The notes beneath the pieces were generated by a model that saw only the letters and a program-made list of their open reading frames with translations, did not search any database and was not told where the DNA came from. Position numbers and translations under genes: made by a program. 64,000 bases of DNA. Source: Callorhinus ursinus. Its lineage: Eukaryota > Chordata > Mammalia > Carnivora > Otariidae. Location: assembly GCF_003265705.1 (NCBI RefSeq), contig NW_020312966.1, positions 19,181,312 to 19,245,311 on the forward strand, in the 5' to 3' direction. Position 1 is the stretch's first letter. Every line of letters starts with the position of its first letter. Shown here one piece after another: positions 1 to 11,087 of this stretch.

Positions 1-159
1 TCCCTCTCTGAAAATATTTTCTTCAAAAATAGGGGTAACAAATATCATCATCTTAAGGTTGTGTTGATCATACAGTTAAATATCAAATACAAGAAGAGTT
101 CCATAAACCCTTCCATACTACACAAATTAAAGGATTTATTACTTATTATTGAATCAGGA

Positions 160-266
160 AACAGGAACTGTGCCCCACTCATTGTTTTATATCCAGCACC
201 AGGCATAGTGCCTAATATCTAGGCCTTTAATAAATATTAGCTGAGTAAATGGACAAATGAATGATA
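160..266 (+). repeat. L2 LINE 3' end (fragment)
   Basis: The stretch resembles the conserved 3' end of L2: a block like 'cagcaccaggcatagtgcct' is followed by the typical 'ttaataaatatt' and a run of tggacaaatgaatga. It is non-coding and heavily decayed. The wording of the tail, not a computed alignment, supports the call. Confidence 0.5.
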
Positions 267-289
267 ATATAATTGTCTTTGCTGTCTCC

Positions 290-478
290 TGAGACTCATG
301 AAGAACTTCCCTAACACCATTACTTCCCTCCTTTGACTCTTATGCATTTGTGGTCTGTAAAATTTTAGCTACATTTTCATATGAACTTGACTTGTATTCC
401 CAGTTAGATCATAGTTGAATTGAGGGCAGGGATTTCATTATATCTCTTTGTGTTTCTTGCAGAGTGCTTAGACTTAAC
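290..478 (+). repeat. L2 LINE 3' region (second fragment)
   Basis: This looks like another L2 3' region, with 'gttgaattgagggcagggat' matching the 'ccttgagggcaggga' block near L2 3' ends and 'cttgcagagtgctta' matching the block before its tail. It lies just after the first L2 piece in the same orientation, so the two could be one rearranged copy or two insertions. Confidence 0.45.
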
Positions 479-554
479 AAAAACCTTAACTCTCTTAGCA
501 ATAGTATACAAACGTTGCCATTTTCCCTAAATAATTCTTTAAATTATCAGAGAG

Positions 555-556
<2 letters not shown>

Positions 557-591
<35 letters not shown>
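557..591. repeat. (GT)n microsatellite
   Basis: About 35 bp of uninterrupted GT dinucleotides. A short open frame across it encodes only alternating Val and Cys and is not a gene. Confidence 0.95.
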
Positions 592-592
<1 letters not shown>

Positions 593-1295
593 TTGTATGT
601 ACCAGATCTAATGAGACCAGAGAGCTACAGTCACTTCTGTGTTAATTGGACTCCGAAATCAAACATCTCACTCTTATTAGCAAGTATTTCCAGATGCAGT
701 GTCTCTCTCTGCCACTAATTTGCAGAAAATACCTTTCACTAACAAACCTTCATTCTACCCATCAAAATGATGTCTAGGATGCCATCCTTGGACAAATACA
801 CTCTTCATTAAAATTTTCTACTTGATATGTGCTTCATTTTGTTTCTTTTTATTCCTAAGCATCTGAAATATTTAGTTGTATAGAAATATGAGCAGCTCTC
901 ATACATGGGATCACAGACTTCTTTGTTTGTTTGTTTAAAATAAGTCCATTTGGAAGGAATAAGGGACAGAACTTTCAAGTAGCTGTTGTTTGGAGCTTCA
1001 GGGCTATGAGAAGGAAAAAGCTTTCTGGGCTTGGAGACCAAGATAAATAACAATCAATCTCCCATCTTACAAACTGAGAATCTCATCCACACAACTGACT
1101 TCTTCACTTAAGCTTGTTCCCAACAACATGACAGACCTTCCAGTAGAATCAGAACAATTTAAAACCTCTTCTGTCATTGTAGCAGGTTTTCATTTCGCTG
1201 CCATTGAGGCTGGAGAAACCTAAGAGTTAATTTTAATAAGACTAATCAGCCCATCTTGACAATAGAGGGCAAGGAACAGGGACAGGTAGATAACT
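592..1295. other. unique stretch, no feature seen
   Basis: I see no gene, recognisable repeat or RNA. Open frames here are below 90 codons on both strands and have no family resemblance. Confidence 0.5.
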
Positions 1296-1350
1296 GTGTG
1301 TTTTGACATTAGACTATTAGCATGCAAATCATATGCAAAATCATATGCTA
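1296..1350. promoter_or_regulatory. octamer-like motif cluster (candidate)
   Basis: An exact ATGCAAAT octamer, the POU-factor site, starts at 1322. A near copy, ATGCAAAA, starts at 1333, one helical turn (11 bp) away. The 9-mer ATCATATGC is repeated at 1328 and 1340. Such short motifs arise by chance in AT-rich DNA, so function is a guess based on spacing only. Confidence 0.2.
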
Positions 1351-1539
1351 ACAAGTGTGAGCCTTTGTTTGTGGATGGACACTTTTCCCCACAAATGGAC
1401 AACAGCCCTGATTCAATTCTATATGGGAAGGCACTTAGCAAGGCATCTGATATGCACAAGAAAAGTGTAAAATGCTCTCTGAGCACTTATTTTGACCTCT
1501 TTGGAAGACTAGGATTCCTTGAAATTTGACTTTATAGCC

Positions 1540-1850
1540 TGCTCACCGGAAGGGAGCACTGAAGCATGACAGGGAACAGAAGCCCATGTAATGCCCACAC
1601 TCACTGCACAAAGTAAATAACAGTAGTGAGAACACAGGGCAGCAAAGCACAGACAATGTCCTTCACATCACCCAGAGGCCACTGCAGAGCTCCCAGGGAC
1701 AAGCAGCATTAATTATAGACTAATGATGCCATTTGCATGCACATTTTTAAAAACAGTAGTGAATGTAGCCCTAATAATTGAGGATGAGTGGATGAGGCTG
1801 CATTAAAATGCTCTATTGAGTCTCCTATCTCATTTTTAAAAAAAGACCTC
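1540..1850. promoter_or_regulatory. candidate conserved noncoding element
   Basis: A non-repetitive stretch with crowded homeodomain and POU-like motifs: TAATTA near 1710, TAATGA near 1721, ATTTGCAT at 1731-1738 (octamer on the other strand) and TAATAATTGA near 1772. The motif density resembles developmental enhancers. No gene is nearby in the window, and conservation cannot be seen from one sequence. Confidence 0.25.
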
Positions 1851-2692
1851 TATCACCTTGGTGCTCATCAGTACACACATTAACACTGGGTAACCATGCG
1901 ACATGGAACATTATGCTGGTTCTTTACAGATACAATCACTTCATCAACTGCTTTTGAAGTGTTTCCCCCTCTCTGCAACCTCTTATGATCATACACTCAA
2001 GATTCTGGTGGTGGGGGGAGAAAAAAATATAATAACTTTTGATGTAAATGGAAAGACAAATGAAATGTTAGAAATTCTTATGTCATTGAAAAGATAGGAT
2101 TGCATAAATACTAAATCAGGCATCATTTTCTACGAATATTGGGATTGTGTTCTAGGGTAATAAAGTACCCGTTTATGTGATTCAGGCAATTATCCAACTG
2201 GAGGACCAGAGGGGAAAAATCAATTCAAGGAAGTAACTTATCTGTTTCCACAAAGCCATGGAGGATCTTGGTATTGTTATGGCTCAGGAGTAAAACCCGT
2301 GGCCTCAGTGGAGGGCATCAGCCAAACCAGGAGCTGAGACTTGCAGCTTAGAAGGGCCAGAGGTCCATTCCAGAAGCCTCAGCAGGACCTAGATTCCATA
2401 GGATTTCTCCATTCGTTGCCAGAGAGCTCATGGTCAGCCAGGAAGCCTTTCATGCAGAGAGCTTTGTGTTCTGAATTGAAAATAGTCAGGCAGATAGGGA
2501 GCTTAAGGAGATCCTTTCAAAATTTCCTGTTTTCAAAAACTTCTTTTATAAGACATGTTATAGGCACTCTTTTAATTTCATTTTATGCCCACTCAGATAG
2601 TATAGAAGCATCTGAAACAAACTTAAGGGTTGAGTCCATTTGGGCAGCATCTCCCACTCTGACTTCTTAGTTCTTATAATTCCTTTTACAGA
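1851..2692. other. unique stretch, no feature seen
   Basis: Unique-looking DNA. A 109-codon open frame at 2341-2670 has no recognisable domain and no splice or promoter context, and I do not call it a gene. Confidence 0.5.
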
Positions 2693-2870
2693 ATATATTT
2701 TTATTCACATATTTATATATTTTATATTTATATATTTTATTTATATATAAATTGTACATATTTATACATATTTTATTTAATATATAAATTTATTTGTAAA
2801 TTTATAATATTTATAAAATACAAATATTATATTTTTATATTTATAGATCTATTTAAATTTTTTCCCATGG
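2693..2870. repeat. AT-rich low-complexity tract
   Basis: Almost pure A/T with irregular TTTATATA units. It is probably a decayed microsatellite. Confidence 0.85.
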
Positions 2871-3017
2871 AATAAAATTAAACTTCATTTAACAAAAGAA
2901 AAAAAAGGACAACCTCTCTTTGTCCTACTAACAAATGTCAATATTTCAATGGCCTCCTAATATTAGTAAAATGGAGAGCGGAATGATGACAGCTTCAGTA
3001 CTTACAATGCACAATTT

Positions 3018-3237
3018 TTGTTTGTTTGTTTGTTATTTAGAGAGAGATCCTGTGCATGAAAGCAGGGGCGGGGGCGAGGGGTAGAGGGAAAGGGAGAGAG
3101 AGGGAGAAAGAGAGTCTCAAGTAGTTTCCTCGCCCAGCGCAGAGCCCATCAGGGGCTCAGACTCACCCCTGAGATCATGACCTGAGCCAAAATCAAGAGT
3201 CTGGCGCTCAACCGACTGAACCACCCAGGCGCCCCTC
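3018..3237 (-). mobile_element. carnivoran tRNA-derived SINE (older subtype)
   Basis: Read on the minus strand, the element has the head 'ggcgcctgggtggttcag', the block 'ggctcaggtcatgatctcag', a long GA/CT tract and a GTTT-rich tail. Flanking near-identical 10-mers tgcacaattt (3008-3017) and tgtacaattt (3241-3250) are a diverged TSD, which supports an independent, fairly old insertion. Confidence 0.9.
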
Positions 3238-3808
3238 CAGTGTACAATTTCAATAAGACATCTTAATAAAAATCATGGCATAGGGCATGAAGACCTGAGA
3301 TGTATGGGGTTTTTAGGGGAGGTGCTAACTGATATGTCAGGATTGGGTAGACTGTCCATGCCATGGTTAGAAGGGGGCTCAGGAAATCAAAAATCCTTAC
3401 AGGTAAGCTATAAGAGACTAAATAAGTTAATGGCATGTTCACAACTGAGGAAAGTGTTCAAGATCATCTATCTCTATGTCTTCATTCTCATTTTGAAGAT
3501 AAATAACCTGGAATCCGGAGGTTATTCCTTGCCAGAAAAGCTTATTAGTGACAGAACTAGAATCAGAATAGAGGTCCCTTGACATGCACTCCAGAGTTTG
3601 AGGGTTGTACTTCTGTCCCCATGTGAGATGGGTTCTAATCAATGCTTTCCCAGGATAATGAAGCTGGGAAAGGTGTATACCTTCAGTGTTTCCCAGTACA
3701 TGATGTGGTAACTCTTGTGACCACACCGGGTATGTTTCTCTGTCAGCGGGAGATGGGTGTGAGGACCTTATACAAGAAAGCTCTTTGGGGCTTATTATTA
3801 ATCACGTG

Positions 3809-4112
3809 AATAATAACACTTTATATTGCTATAGGCTTATGCCTTTTTCAAAGTGCTTTCCTGAGCTTCATCCATTCACTCCTTCACCCAGCTACTTCTT
3901 CTTATGTACTTTGCACTCTTAGCCTTTATGGATATTGTTTTATTTAACTCTCATATCAGACCCAGAAGGAGGGGTAACTAGCCCATTTTACAGACAAGAA
4001 ACAGGCCAACAGAAGTAAAGTAACCTGCCCCAGTTTACTGTTACTGGTCAATGGGAGAATCAGCTCTCAAACTCCGGTCTCTCTAATTTCAAAGCCAAAG
4101 TTCTTAACCACA
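3809..4112 (+). repeat. MIR SINE (full-length-like)
   Basis: The order of blocks matches MIR: 'ataataacactttat', then 'cattttacagacaagaaac', 'agtaaagtaacctgcccc' and an end near 'agttcttaaccacattg'. The copy is slightly longer than the usual 260 bp, so it holds small insertions. Confidence 0.7.
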
Positions 4113-4207
4113 TTGGGGGGGTGATCTCTGCAGTGACATGAATGTGCATCCACCTAGATTAGGTTACTTAATTGCTACAAAAGTACCAGAAGGTCTATGC
4201 TATTGTA

Positions 4208-4510
4208 ACCATCTTACAGATCATTCATTCAACAAATATGTGCGGGTGCCTCCTGTAGCCAAGCACTCTTAGGGTCATGGATGAACAAGATACAAAGAGT
4301 TCTGTCCTCATAGAGCTTACTTTCAAGGGGAGGGAAACAGACTATCAGCAAGTCATTGTATAAATAAATAACACAATATACAGGTGAACACCAAGAAGGA
4401 AACTAAGTAGAACATTGGGAATGGAGGGTATTTTAAAGGTGGAGGTCAGGGAGGCCCATACTAGGCAGGTGATATCTAAGCAGAACCTCTATAAAGACAA
4501 AGAGTGAACT
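4208..4510 (+). repeat. ancient interspersed repeat, family not resolved
   Basis: It begins 'attcattcaacaaatatgtg' and continues with 'gttctgtcctcatagagctt' and 'ggtcagggaggcc', a well-known mammalian repeat wording that I cannot assign to one family from memory. The same wording recurs at 29860, 43445 and 48320. Confidence 0.5.
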
Positions 4511-4569
4511 ATATGAATCTTGATAAAATGAAGGCTTACAAGGTTATGATGAAACCAAACCATAGAAAC

Positions 4570-4665
4570 ATGAGATGGCCTTGCCTGAGGTCACATAGCT
4601 AGTAAGTGGCAGAATGGGGAGTCAAAGCTAAGTCTCCAGGCCCTGCCTTCTTTCCATTATAACAC
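4570..4665 (+). repeat. MIR 3' half (fragment)
   Basis: It contains 'gaggtcacatagctagtaag' and 'tggcagaatggggagtcaaa', which match the MIR core and 3' half. The 5' part is absent. Confidence 0.7.
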
Positions 4666-5451
4666 ATATGGGCTCCTGTAGATCAATCGCAAACCAATCG
4701 GCCATGTCATTTTCATTTTCTTTTATTGTCCACAAGTGCTTTCAAAAACAATTTTCATATAGAAACAAATAAGGACAAGACATGTTTTCCTTTTTGCCAG
4801 CTAGTTTAACCAGAAGGAATTTACTAAACACCTCAGTGGGGCAGTTCTCAGAGGATGTCAAATAGGAGAATGCCCCATTTTTACTAAAAACAGGGGAAAA
4901 AAAGACATTCCCATATTTGACATGCCTTCTTGAATACCATTTCTTCCTACTGTTAACTCTACAAATGGTTTTTATGGTAGACTCAAGTGTATATTTTGTT
5001 TGTTTTTGAAAGTTAACCAAGTTGTGTTTGTTCCAGACAAGCAAAAGAAGAAAATCCAATCTGATATTTCCACTTTCCTGAGACTATATGAGAACCCTGG
5101 GCTAACACAGTCCAGGAACTATGGGGAGGGACCTCTGGCTTTCTATTCTTGATGGCCTCCCCAGAGATGCTCACTACCCAAGCTCACGTGGCAGGCAAAT
5201 ACTTGGATGGCTCTTGTGGCAGTAGGTGTACTTTCCAAGCCAAACTTATAAACCAGGATCTGCACTCTCAGGGCCACACACCTGGTGATCAGTCCCTAGG
5301 CATCCCCATAGCCTCTTCTCAGAGGTTCTGCCACCCACTGGGGCATTCCATGCAAATGGGCACCATTTGCCAAGTGCCCTCTTCACTCTGAGAATAATCC
5401 ACAAAGATATACTTGGATGGGCTCAAAACACAAAAGTTATCTCCTCTCTCC
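4666..5451. other. unique stretch, no feature seen
   Basis: No recognisable gene or repeat. The 105-codon minus-strand frame at 4742-5059 has no family resemblance. Confidence 0.5.
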
Positions 5452-5639
5452 CCACACCTTCTCAAACTTCAGAGTTCATAAAACTCACTTGGAGAATTTT
5501 TCAAATACAGATTGCTGGTCTCTACCTCAGGGATTCTGATTCAGTAAGCCTGAGGTAAGGCCAAAGATTACACATTTCTAACAAGCTCCTGGTGTTGCTA
5601 ATGCTGCTGGTCCCCTGGACCACCCTTTGAGTAACACTG
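5452..5639 (+). mobile_element. MER5A-like hAT-Charlie MITE
   Basis: About 188 bp, against about 189 bp for MER5A. The left end reads like 'ttctcaaactt', the middle contains 'cagattgctggtctctacct' and 'gattcagtaagcctgaggt', and the right end 'ccaccctttgagtaacactg' mirrors the left as the terminal inverted repeat. It is a non-autonomous DNA transposon with no coding capacity. Confidence 0.85.
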
Positions 5640-6131
5640 TTTATGTTACTTTTGCTTAAAAGGGAGAGAAATTTATCTTCTCATTCTTTTTGTGAAAGGG
5701 TAGAGGGCAGCAAAAAGGATAGGACCTCAATTACTTTTTCAATGACTCACACTGTTACTCTGGTAAAGACAAAAGAGAGAGAAAATAGCAAAGGGAATTT
5801 TATTTCCTGAAACAGGTGTGGAATGCTTGACGGAGTGGGGTTTCAATGGCAGGACCTTATAATTGGGGCTGCCACCCCACCCCAGATCCTGCCTTGTAAA
5901 CCCACTCTCAGGTAGACCAGCTGCAAGAGGAACAGTTGGGAAATTTCTCCCAGGCAAGTCTAGGCATTTCCTTTTCACTACCAATTACCTAGCCACAACT
6001 AGAATGCTCAGCCGCCCTGGCCCAGAATGCAATCCACACAAATACTCATTGTGTGGCAGCTCCTGTCTCTGACAGCATCAAGAATTTCATATTGCAAGTA
6101 CAGGGGGAAGCAAGAGAAAGGAAAAAAAAAT

Positions 6132-6134
<3 letters not shown>
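5640..6134. other. unique stretch, no feature seen
   Basis: No gene or repeat recognised. Confidence 0.5.

Positions 6135-6169
<35 letters not shown>
6135..6169. repeat. (CA)n microsatellite
   Basis: About 35 bp of CA repeats preceded by an A-rich run. Open frames crossing it on both strands (His-Thr or Val-Cys runs) are artefacts of the repeat. Confidence 0.95.
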
Positions 6170-6170
<1 letters not shown>

Positions 6171-7111
6171 ACACATTTCAAAAACCGTGAGCTTTGCCTT
6201 ACCACCATGCATTTTTCACACCTTTTTTCTGCCTTACACTCTAATCCTGTGTATGTTTGCCCTCTGCCTTCCACTACAATATTCTGCTGAGGATATATTC
6301 TGTTTTCTTTGATGTTCTGCTGGCTTTTGGCAAGAAGTAGCCTGGAAGAAAACACATTTATATCTAATGCCTCCTTCCACAACCTCATTAAAAAAATAAA
6401 TAAATAAAAAGTCCATGAGTTCTGCAAGAAATGCTAAAGAAGATGTGCAAAGAAATAAAGAACTTGAGCAGAGAGCATGTCCCATTATTTGGAAAGTTTT
6501 CTCTTCCCTACCATGTATCCAGGCTTTCATCACAAAGCTATGCAACCCAGGATGAAGAATGTTCTGGAGGTAATCAAAAGGAGCTACTTGTAAATCAACT
6601 CAGTCCCAAGTACCTGTTTTCTCTAATGCAGAATAATCTCAAGCTGCTCTGAGGAGCCCAAGTTGCACTGGGAGGATATGTAAACAAACAATATGGAAAA
6701 GGTTCCCACAATGTTGGGGCTAGCTAGGGTGGACGTCAAAGTATTAAAAGGGTGAAGGGATGCCCTCAGTTTTGCTATAGAGCTTTGAAGGAGGCAGGAG
6801 AAACTTTGAGAAAGATCCACCAACAATCACAACACTATTCATCCGAGCATCTCTGTATGATCATGGCACTGTCTTCCAAACAGTCTCATCATGGACACAG
6901 GAAAGCAGAAGGAATACCTGCATTTTTCCTATCCTGAGGCTATACTCAATTTAGGTAATCCTGTCAGGCCAATTCTGCACTTGCCCTTCTTCAGCAGCTT
7001 GTATGATAAGAACGCCAGGTATCACAATGCATTGTTGAATCATTCATTCACTACTCAAACTTTCTCTCCAGCAGCAGTCTCCTCTTACATCAGAAATCAT
7101 CATAGTGATTA
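6170..7111. other. unique stretch, no feature seen
   Basis: Contains only a short (TAAA)n near 6390-6410. Overlapping small open frames have no family resemblance. Confidence 0.5.
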
Positions 7112-7178
7112 GTCTCCTTGAGATTCTCTTCTTCCCTCTCCCTCTTCCCTCTGGCCTTCCCCCCATGTTCTCTCTAAT
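7112..7178 (+). mobile_element. carnivoran SINE 3' fragment (possible)
   Basis: The string beginning 'ccttgagattctcttcttcc' and ending near 'catgttctctctaa' matches the CT-rich middle of can-SINEs. The tRNA head and A-rich tail are missing, and no TSD is visible, so this could also be chance CT-rich DNA. Confidence 0.4.
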
Positions 7179-8440
7179 TCATCAAGTTTGCTGAAGAGCC
7201 GCCAGGCAACTCAATTTCCCTCAACACCTTGAAGGAGACAGAGGAATTATCTATTCAAGAGACACAAGAACATATATATAGTTTAGGGTCAATAAAACAA
7301 CCTCCACAAATGTTAATGTAAACATGGAAAAACATAGCTTTAAAAAAAGGGACAACTGGGAGCATTTCTTCCCCCCAATGTAATTTTTCTCCTCCAGCGG
7401 TAGTCATGATTTCGCATCTTTTCTATATGTGAGAAAAGGGAGCTGGGCATTTCAGCCATCTACTGACTAATTAATATTCTAACCCAAAATGCTCTGCTAT
7501 AGATATTAGAATTCAAGTTTCCCACAGGACTGTCACATTGTTTTTAACCCAAAGCTATGATGCTTTGCCTTATAACTAGAAAGGTTTCATTACTGTCTGC
7601 CGTGTCTTCATTCTCCTTTGGAAATTCTCCAATTTCCCCCAGAAACACAGGTGGTCTTTTGAATAAACAGAACTAACATATTGAGCTCCATAAGCTCTAT
7701 GATGAGATGCATTTCTCTCGCTCACAGCTGTTGCTTGCACAGGTGGAATAAGGCATGACTAAGAGGTGGCTACTTAGTGAACTGGAGGTTCCTATTCAGA
7801 ACATAAATTCATAGAAAGGCATCTTCAGGTAAAGAAGGAAGAGAAGAGAAGTGGCACTCCACAGGGGTCTGTATAGTTTTCATTATTTCTGTGAGGGACG
7901 TGAAAACGTGTGGAGGGATCCACTGAAGAATTTGATGGTATTCATCCTACTTCAGAGGAAGCCTGTGCTGAGGGGATTTCATTCTATCACAAAATAATTG
8001 GGATAGAGGTCCTTGAATTGGCAGGCTCTATGCTTCTGGCATTTAATCGGACTCAAATGGTGGCTGGGATAAAATTATTTTACCATCTCCTGTTTGTTTA
8101 AGACTAAAAATGTTTGAGGTGTCATAGAAGAATGTAAAGTCCATTTTACGATGATGCCAGGGTCAGTGTTCAAGGGTTTAAATAACATAAACAGAATAAA
8201 AAACCAAGCAGGAATCATGTTTATACTGCAAAGTTGTGACATCTCTGTTAGCACACAGCAATCTTGAAATTCTCTCAGCTAGTGCTCCTCTCCAAATATA
8301 AATTAATTACGAAGACTTTCAATGGCTTTACTTACTAAACTGTACCTTATTATTTATACCAATATGAGAAAATGCTTTGGCAAATGAGACAATGTCAACA
8401 TATGTCAAAAAGGTGGAGGGGACTTCTAGTTAAAAAAAAA
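7179..8440. other. unique stretch, no feature seen
   Basis: More than 1.2 kb without a recognisable gene or repeat. No open frame exceeds 63 codons. Confidence 0.5.
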
Positions 8441-8441
8441 T

Positions 8442-8640
8442 GGGGCACCTGGGTGGCTTAGTCAATTAAGCATCTCCCTTCAGCTCAGGTCATGATCTCA
8501 GGATCCTGGGATAGAGTCCTAAGTTGGGCTCCCTGCTCAATGGGGAGCCTGTTTCTCCCTCTTCCCCCTGCCTCCTGCTTGTGCTCTCTCTCTCTGTGTC
8601 ACATAAATAAATAATATCTTTAAACAAAACAAAATAAAAC
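8442..8640 (+). mobile_element. carnivoran tRNA-derived SINE
   Basis: Starts 'ggggcacctgggtggctta', has the block 'ctcaggtcatgatctcagga', a CT-rich middle and an A-rich tail with (AAAT)n. It abuts a second SINE of the same orientation, whose head begins 2 bp after its tail. Confidence 0.92.
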
Positions 8641-8641
8641 A

Positions 8642-8808
8642 GGGGTCCTGGAGTGGCTCAGTAGTTTAAGCAGCCGACTCTTGATCTCAGCTCCGGTCTT
8701 GATCATGAAGTTGTGAGTTCAAGCCCCACACATTGAACTCCATGCCCAGCACGGAGCCTACTTAAAAAAATAATTAATAAATAAATAAAAATAAAATAAT
8801 TTTAAAAA
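8642..8808 (+). mobile_element. carnivoran SINE, short form without CT tract
   Basis: The tRNA-like head and the 'gttgtgagttcaagcccca' B-box region are present. After 'acggagcctactt' the sequence runs straight into an A-rich (TAAA)n tail, skipping the CT-rich segment seen in other copies. It probably inserted into the A-rich tail of the upstream SINE. Confidence 0.85.
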
Positions 8809-9108
8809 GACAAAAAACTATTGATAACACACAGGTCAACTTTTTCTCAGGACATCTGAAATGACATAGGAAATCTAAACTGGACTTTCTATTTAAGACG
8901 GTAGGTTAAGCAGAGCATGAAATCTCTTCCTTTCTCTCAAACTCATGAAGTGATGGAAAAGAGGTGAAGAAAATGATTAAATACATATTTATTCTTGAAA
9001 ACCAAAGAGGAGTATCCCCCTGGATTAGAAAGACACATCTCAAAATACGAAACAAACAGGAAGCTAGAGTGGTAAAAGAGGCCAAAGCTTTCAAAAGATT
9101 TTATTGCT

Positions 9109-9168
9109 ATATATATATATTGCTGTATATGCATATATATACACATGTGTGTTTGTGCGTGTGTGTGC
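9109..9168. repeat. compound (TA)n / (TG)n microsatellite
   Basis: TA dinucleotides pass into TG dinucleotides over about 60 bp. Confidence 0.85.
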
Positions 9169-9545
9169 AGAGCAGATTTTACCCAACATACCATCTAGTA
9201 GTTTAAAACTTGAGCTTGAACTAAGAGTCACATAAAACTTGAACTTCTCAAGATTTGGGTTAATGCTCCTACAAGGTGGTTTTATAAGGAGGTCATCATA
9301 ATCCTTAACGGGCAAGGAAAAAGTCATTCTTAGAGAATAAAAACATAGCAGCAAAACATCAACTAAGCATCTATAACTCTAACACATGCAGTAAAGAAAA
9401 CAAGATCTACTTATGGAAGAATTTAAAACTGAAAAAAATAGATATAATGAAGCAAGCTGAAAAGAACTTTTTTTAAATATGTGTATTTCCTCTCCAGGTA
9501 AAGATAGATATGGTATGTCTAAAAAAGATTTAAAAAATTCAGTTT

Positions 9546-9750
9546 GGGACACCTGGGTGGCTCAGTCAGTTAAACATCTGACTCTTGATTTTGGCTCAAG
9601 TCATGATCTCAGGATCATGAGATCAAGCCCGGAGTCAGGTCTGTGCTCAGCAGGGAGTCTGCTTGAAATTCTCTTCTTCCCTCTCCCTCTGCCCTCTGCC
9701 CCGCCCCCCATGCTCTCTCTCTCTAAAATAAATAAATAAATCTTTAAAAA
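9546..9750 (+). mobile_element. carnivoran tRNA-derived SINE
   Basis: Head 'gggacacctgggtggctcag', A-box and B-box-like segments, CT tract and a (AAAT)n tail are all present. A possible diverged TSD is the 'attca' wording on both sides; it is not clean. The repeated segment described at 9764 begins directly after it. Confidence 0.92.
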
Positions 9751-9759
9751 ATATATTCA

Positions 9760-11087
9760 ATTCAAAAATGGTAAGAGAAAAGAAAAATGGGGCAGGTAGA
9801 AATTAGTAGAAATAGTTGACTATAACAACAATGAAGTAAATGGACTAAATGGACTAAACTCAAGTTAGAGGGAAAAGAGAATCACACTGGATTTAATCAA
9901 TGTGTTAGTCCTGAAGGACTCACCCCAATGAAGACCAAGTAATTAACTTACGAACAAAATCACCAAAACCACTACTATTAGCATCAGTAAGTATAAATAA
10001 GAAATAACAGATTTTGACTGACAAAAACTCCAGATGTTTAACTTGATGCTACATGAAATGATTGAATGAAATATTTGATATAAATTCGATATATAATTAA
10101 ATATATATTCTATATAATTTGCACTCACCAAGAAACTATTGGAAACAGAAAGAAAGATTTAGAAGAAAAGTCTTCCAGGAGAGAAAAATGTATTTATAGA
10201 AATAAAAAATTTGGTGGATGAGTGACACAGCAGTTTTATGCATTAAAGAGAGAACTGGTAACCTGAGAGATATAGCTACAAATAATATAGATAGATGGAC
10301 GGATGGATGGATAGATAGATAGGTAGATAGATATTCAAAATACAATGAAAGAGGAATAAGGAGATAAGAAAACATGACGGAGATATTGGATCATAGGAGA
10401 TGTTGCATAGGATGATAAGGACCAATGTGAGTCTACTCATAGCTCCATAAGGACAGCATGGAGGGAATGGAGGAAAGGCATCTCAGAAAAGTATGGGTCT
10501 GCAGATGTAGTAAGCACAATTTGCTCCAAACAGGGTAAATCAAGAGAAATTCCTTAAGACATACTTTGTAAAACTAGAAGGCTCCAAGGACAAAGAAAAT
10601 ATCTTGAACAGCCAGAGAGAAAAGACAAGATCATACCTTGTTTAGGATGAAGATAAGGGTATTTTTATATTTAGATTTTGATATATTAGAGAGGCATGAT
10701 AAAATTTCAATGGTCATTAATAAAGGATTAAAAGTGGAATGTATACATTTGAAGGACAGAAAAAAAGGTTGAGGAAGAAAATATAAAAAAAAAGAAAAGA
10801 AAATATAAAAAATAATTATATCCAAAAATGGTAAGGGAAAAGAAAAACAGCATAGGAAAATAATTGAAAAAGTTCAAACATTTCAAGAATCAGGACAACC
10901 AAATGGGCTATATTTAGCATTTTTTTAAAGAAATCATTCACAGTGGATTTAATAAATGTGTTAGCTTTTCCCTAGCTAAAGACAAGAGCAGCTGTATAGT
11001 AATCGACCTCTCCAGTTTCCTTCCCAATATGCAATGAAACAACTACATAACTAGGAAAATTCTACACAAGATTGTGCCCTTGCCATT
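9760..11087 (+). repeat. decayed L1/HAL1-like DNA
   Basis: A-rich plus-strand DNA with L1 features: 'gccagagagaaaagacaag' near 10611 resembles the HAL1/L1 ORF1 3' region, and 'gaaacaactacataactagg' near 11035 resembles an L1 5' UTR segment. No reading frame survives. Assignment is loose because the whole stretch is low-complexity and badly decayed. Confidence 0.4.
10287..10334. repeat. (GATA)/(GATG) microsatellite
   Basis: Tetranucleotide repeat with mixed ATAG, ATGG and ACGG units. Confidence 0.85.

Noticed and set aside
464..718. 84-codon open frame with a Val-Cys run
   Set aside because: It is created by the (GT)n microsatellite.
6008..6427. 139-codon open frame on the minus strand
   Set aside because: Its centre is the (CA)n microsatellite read as Val-Cys; the rest has no family resemblance.
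10287..10334. Possible CRISPR-like array
   Set aside because: It is a simple tetranucleotide microsatellite without spacers, and the genome is mammalian.
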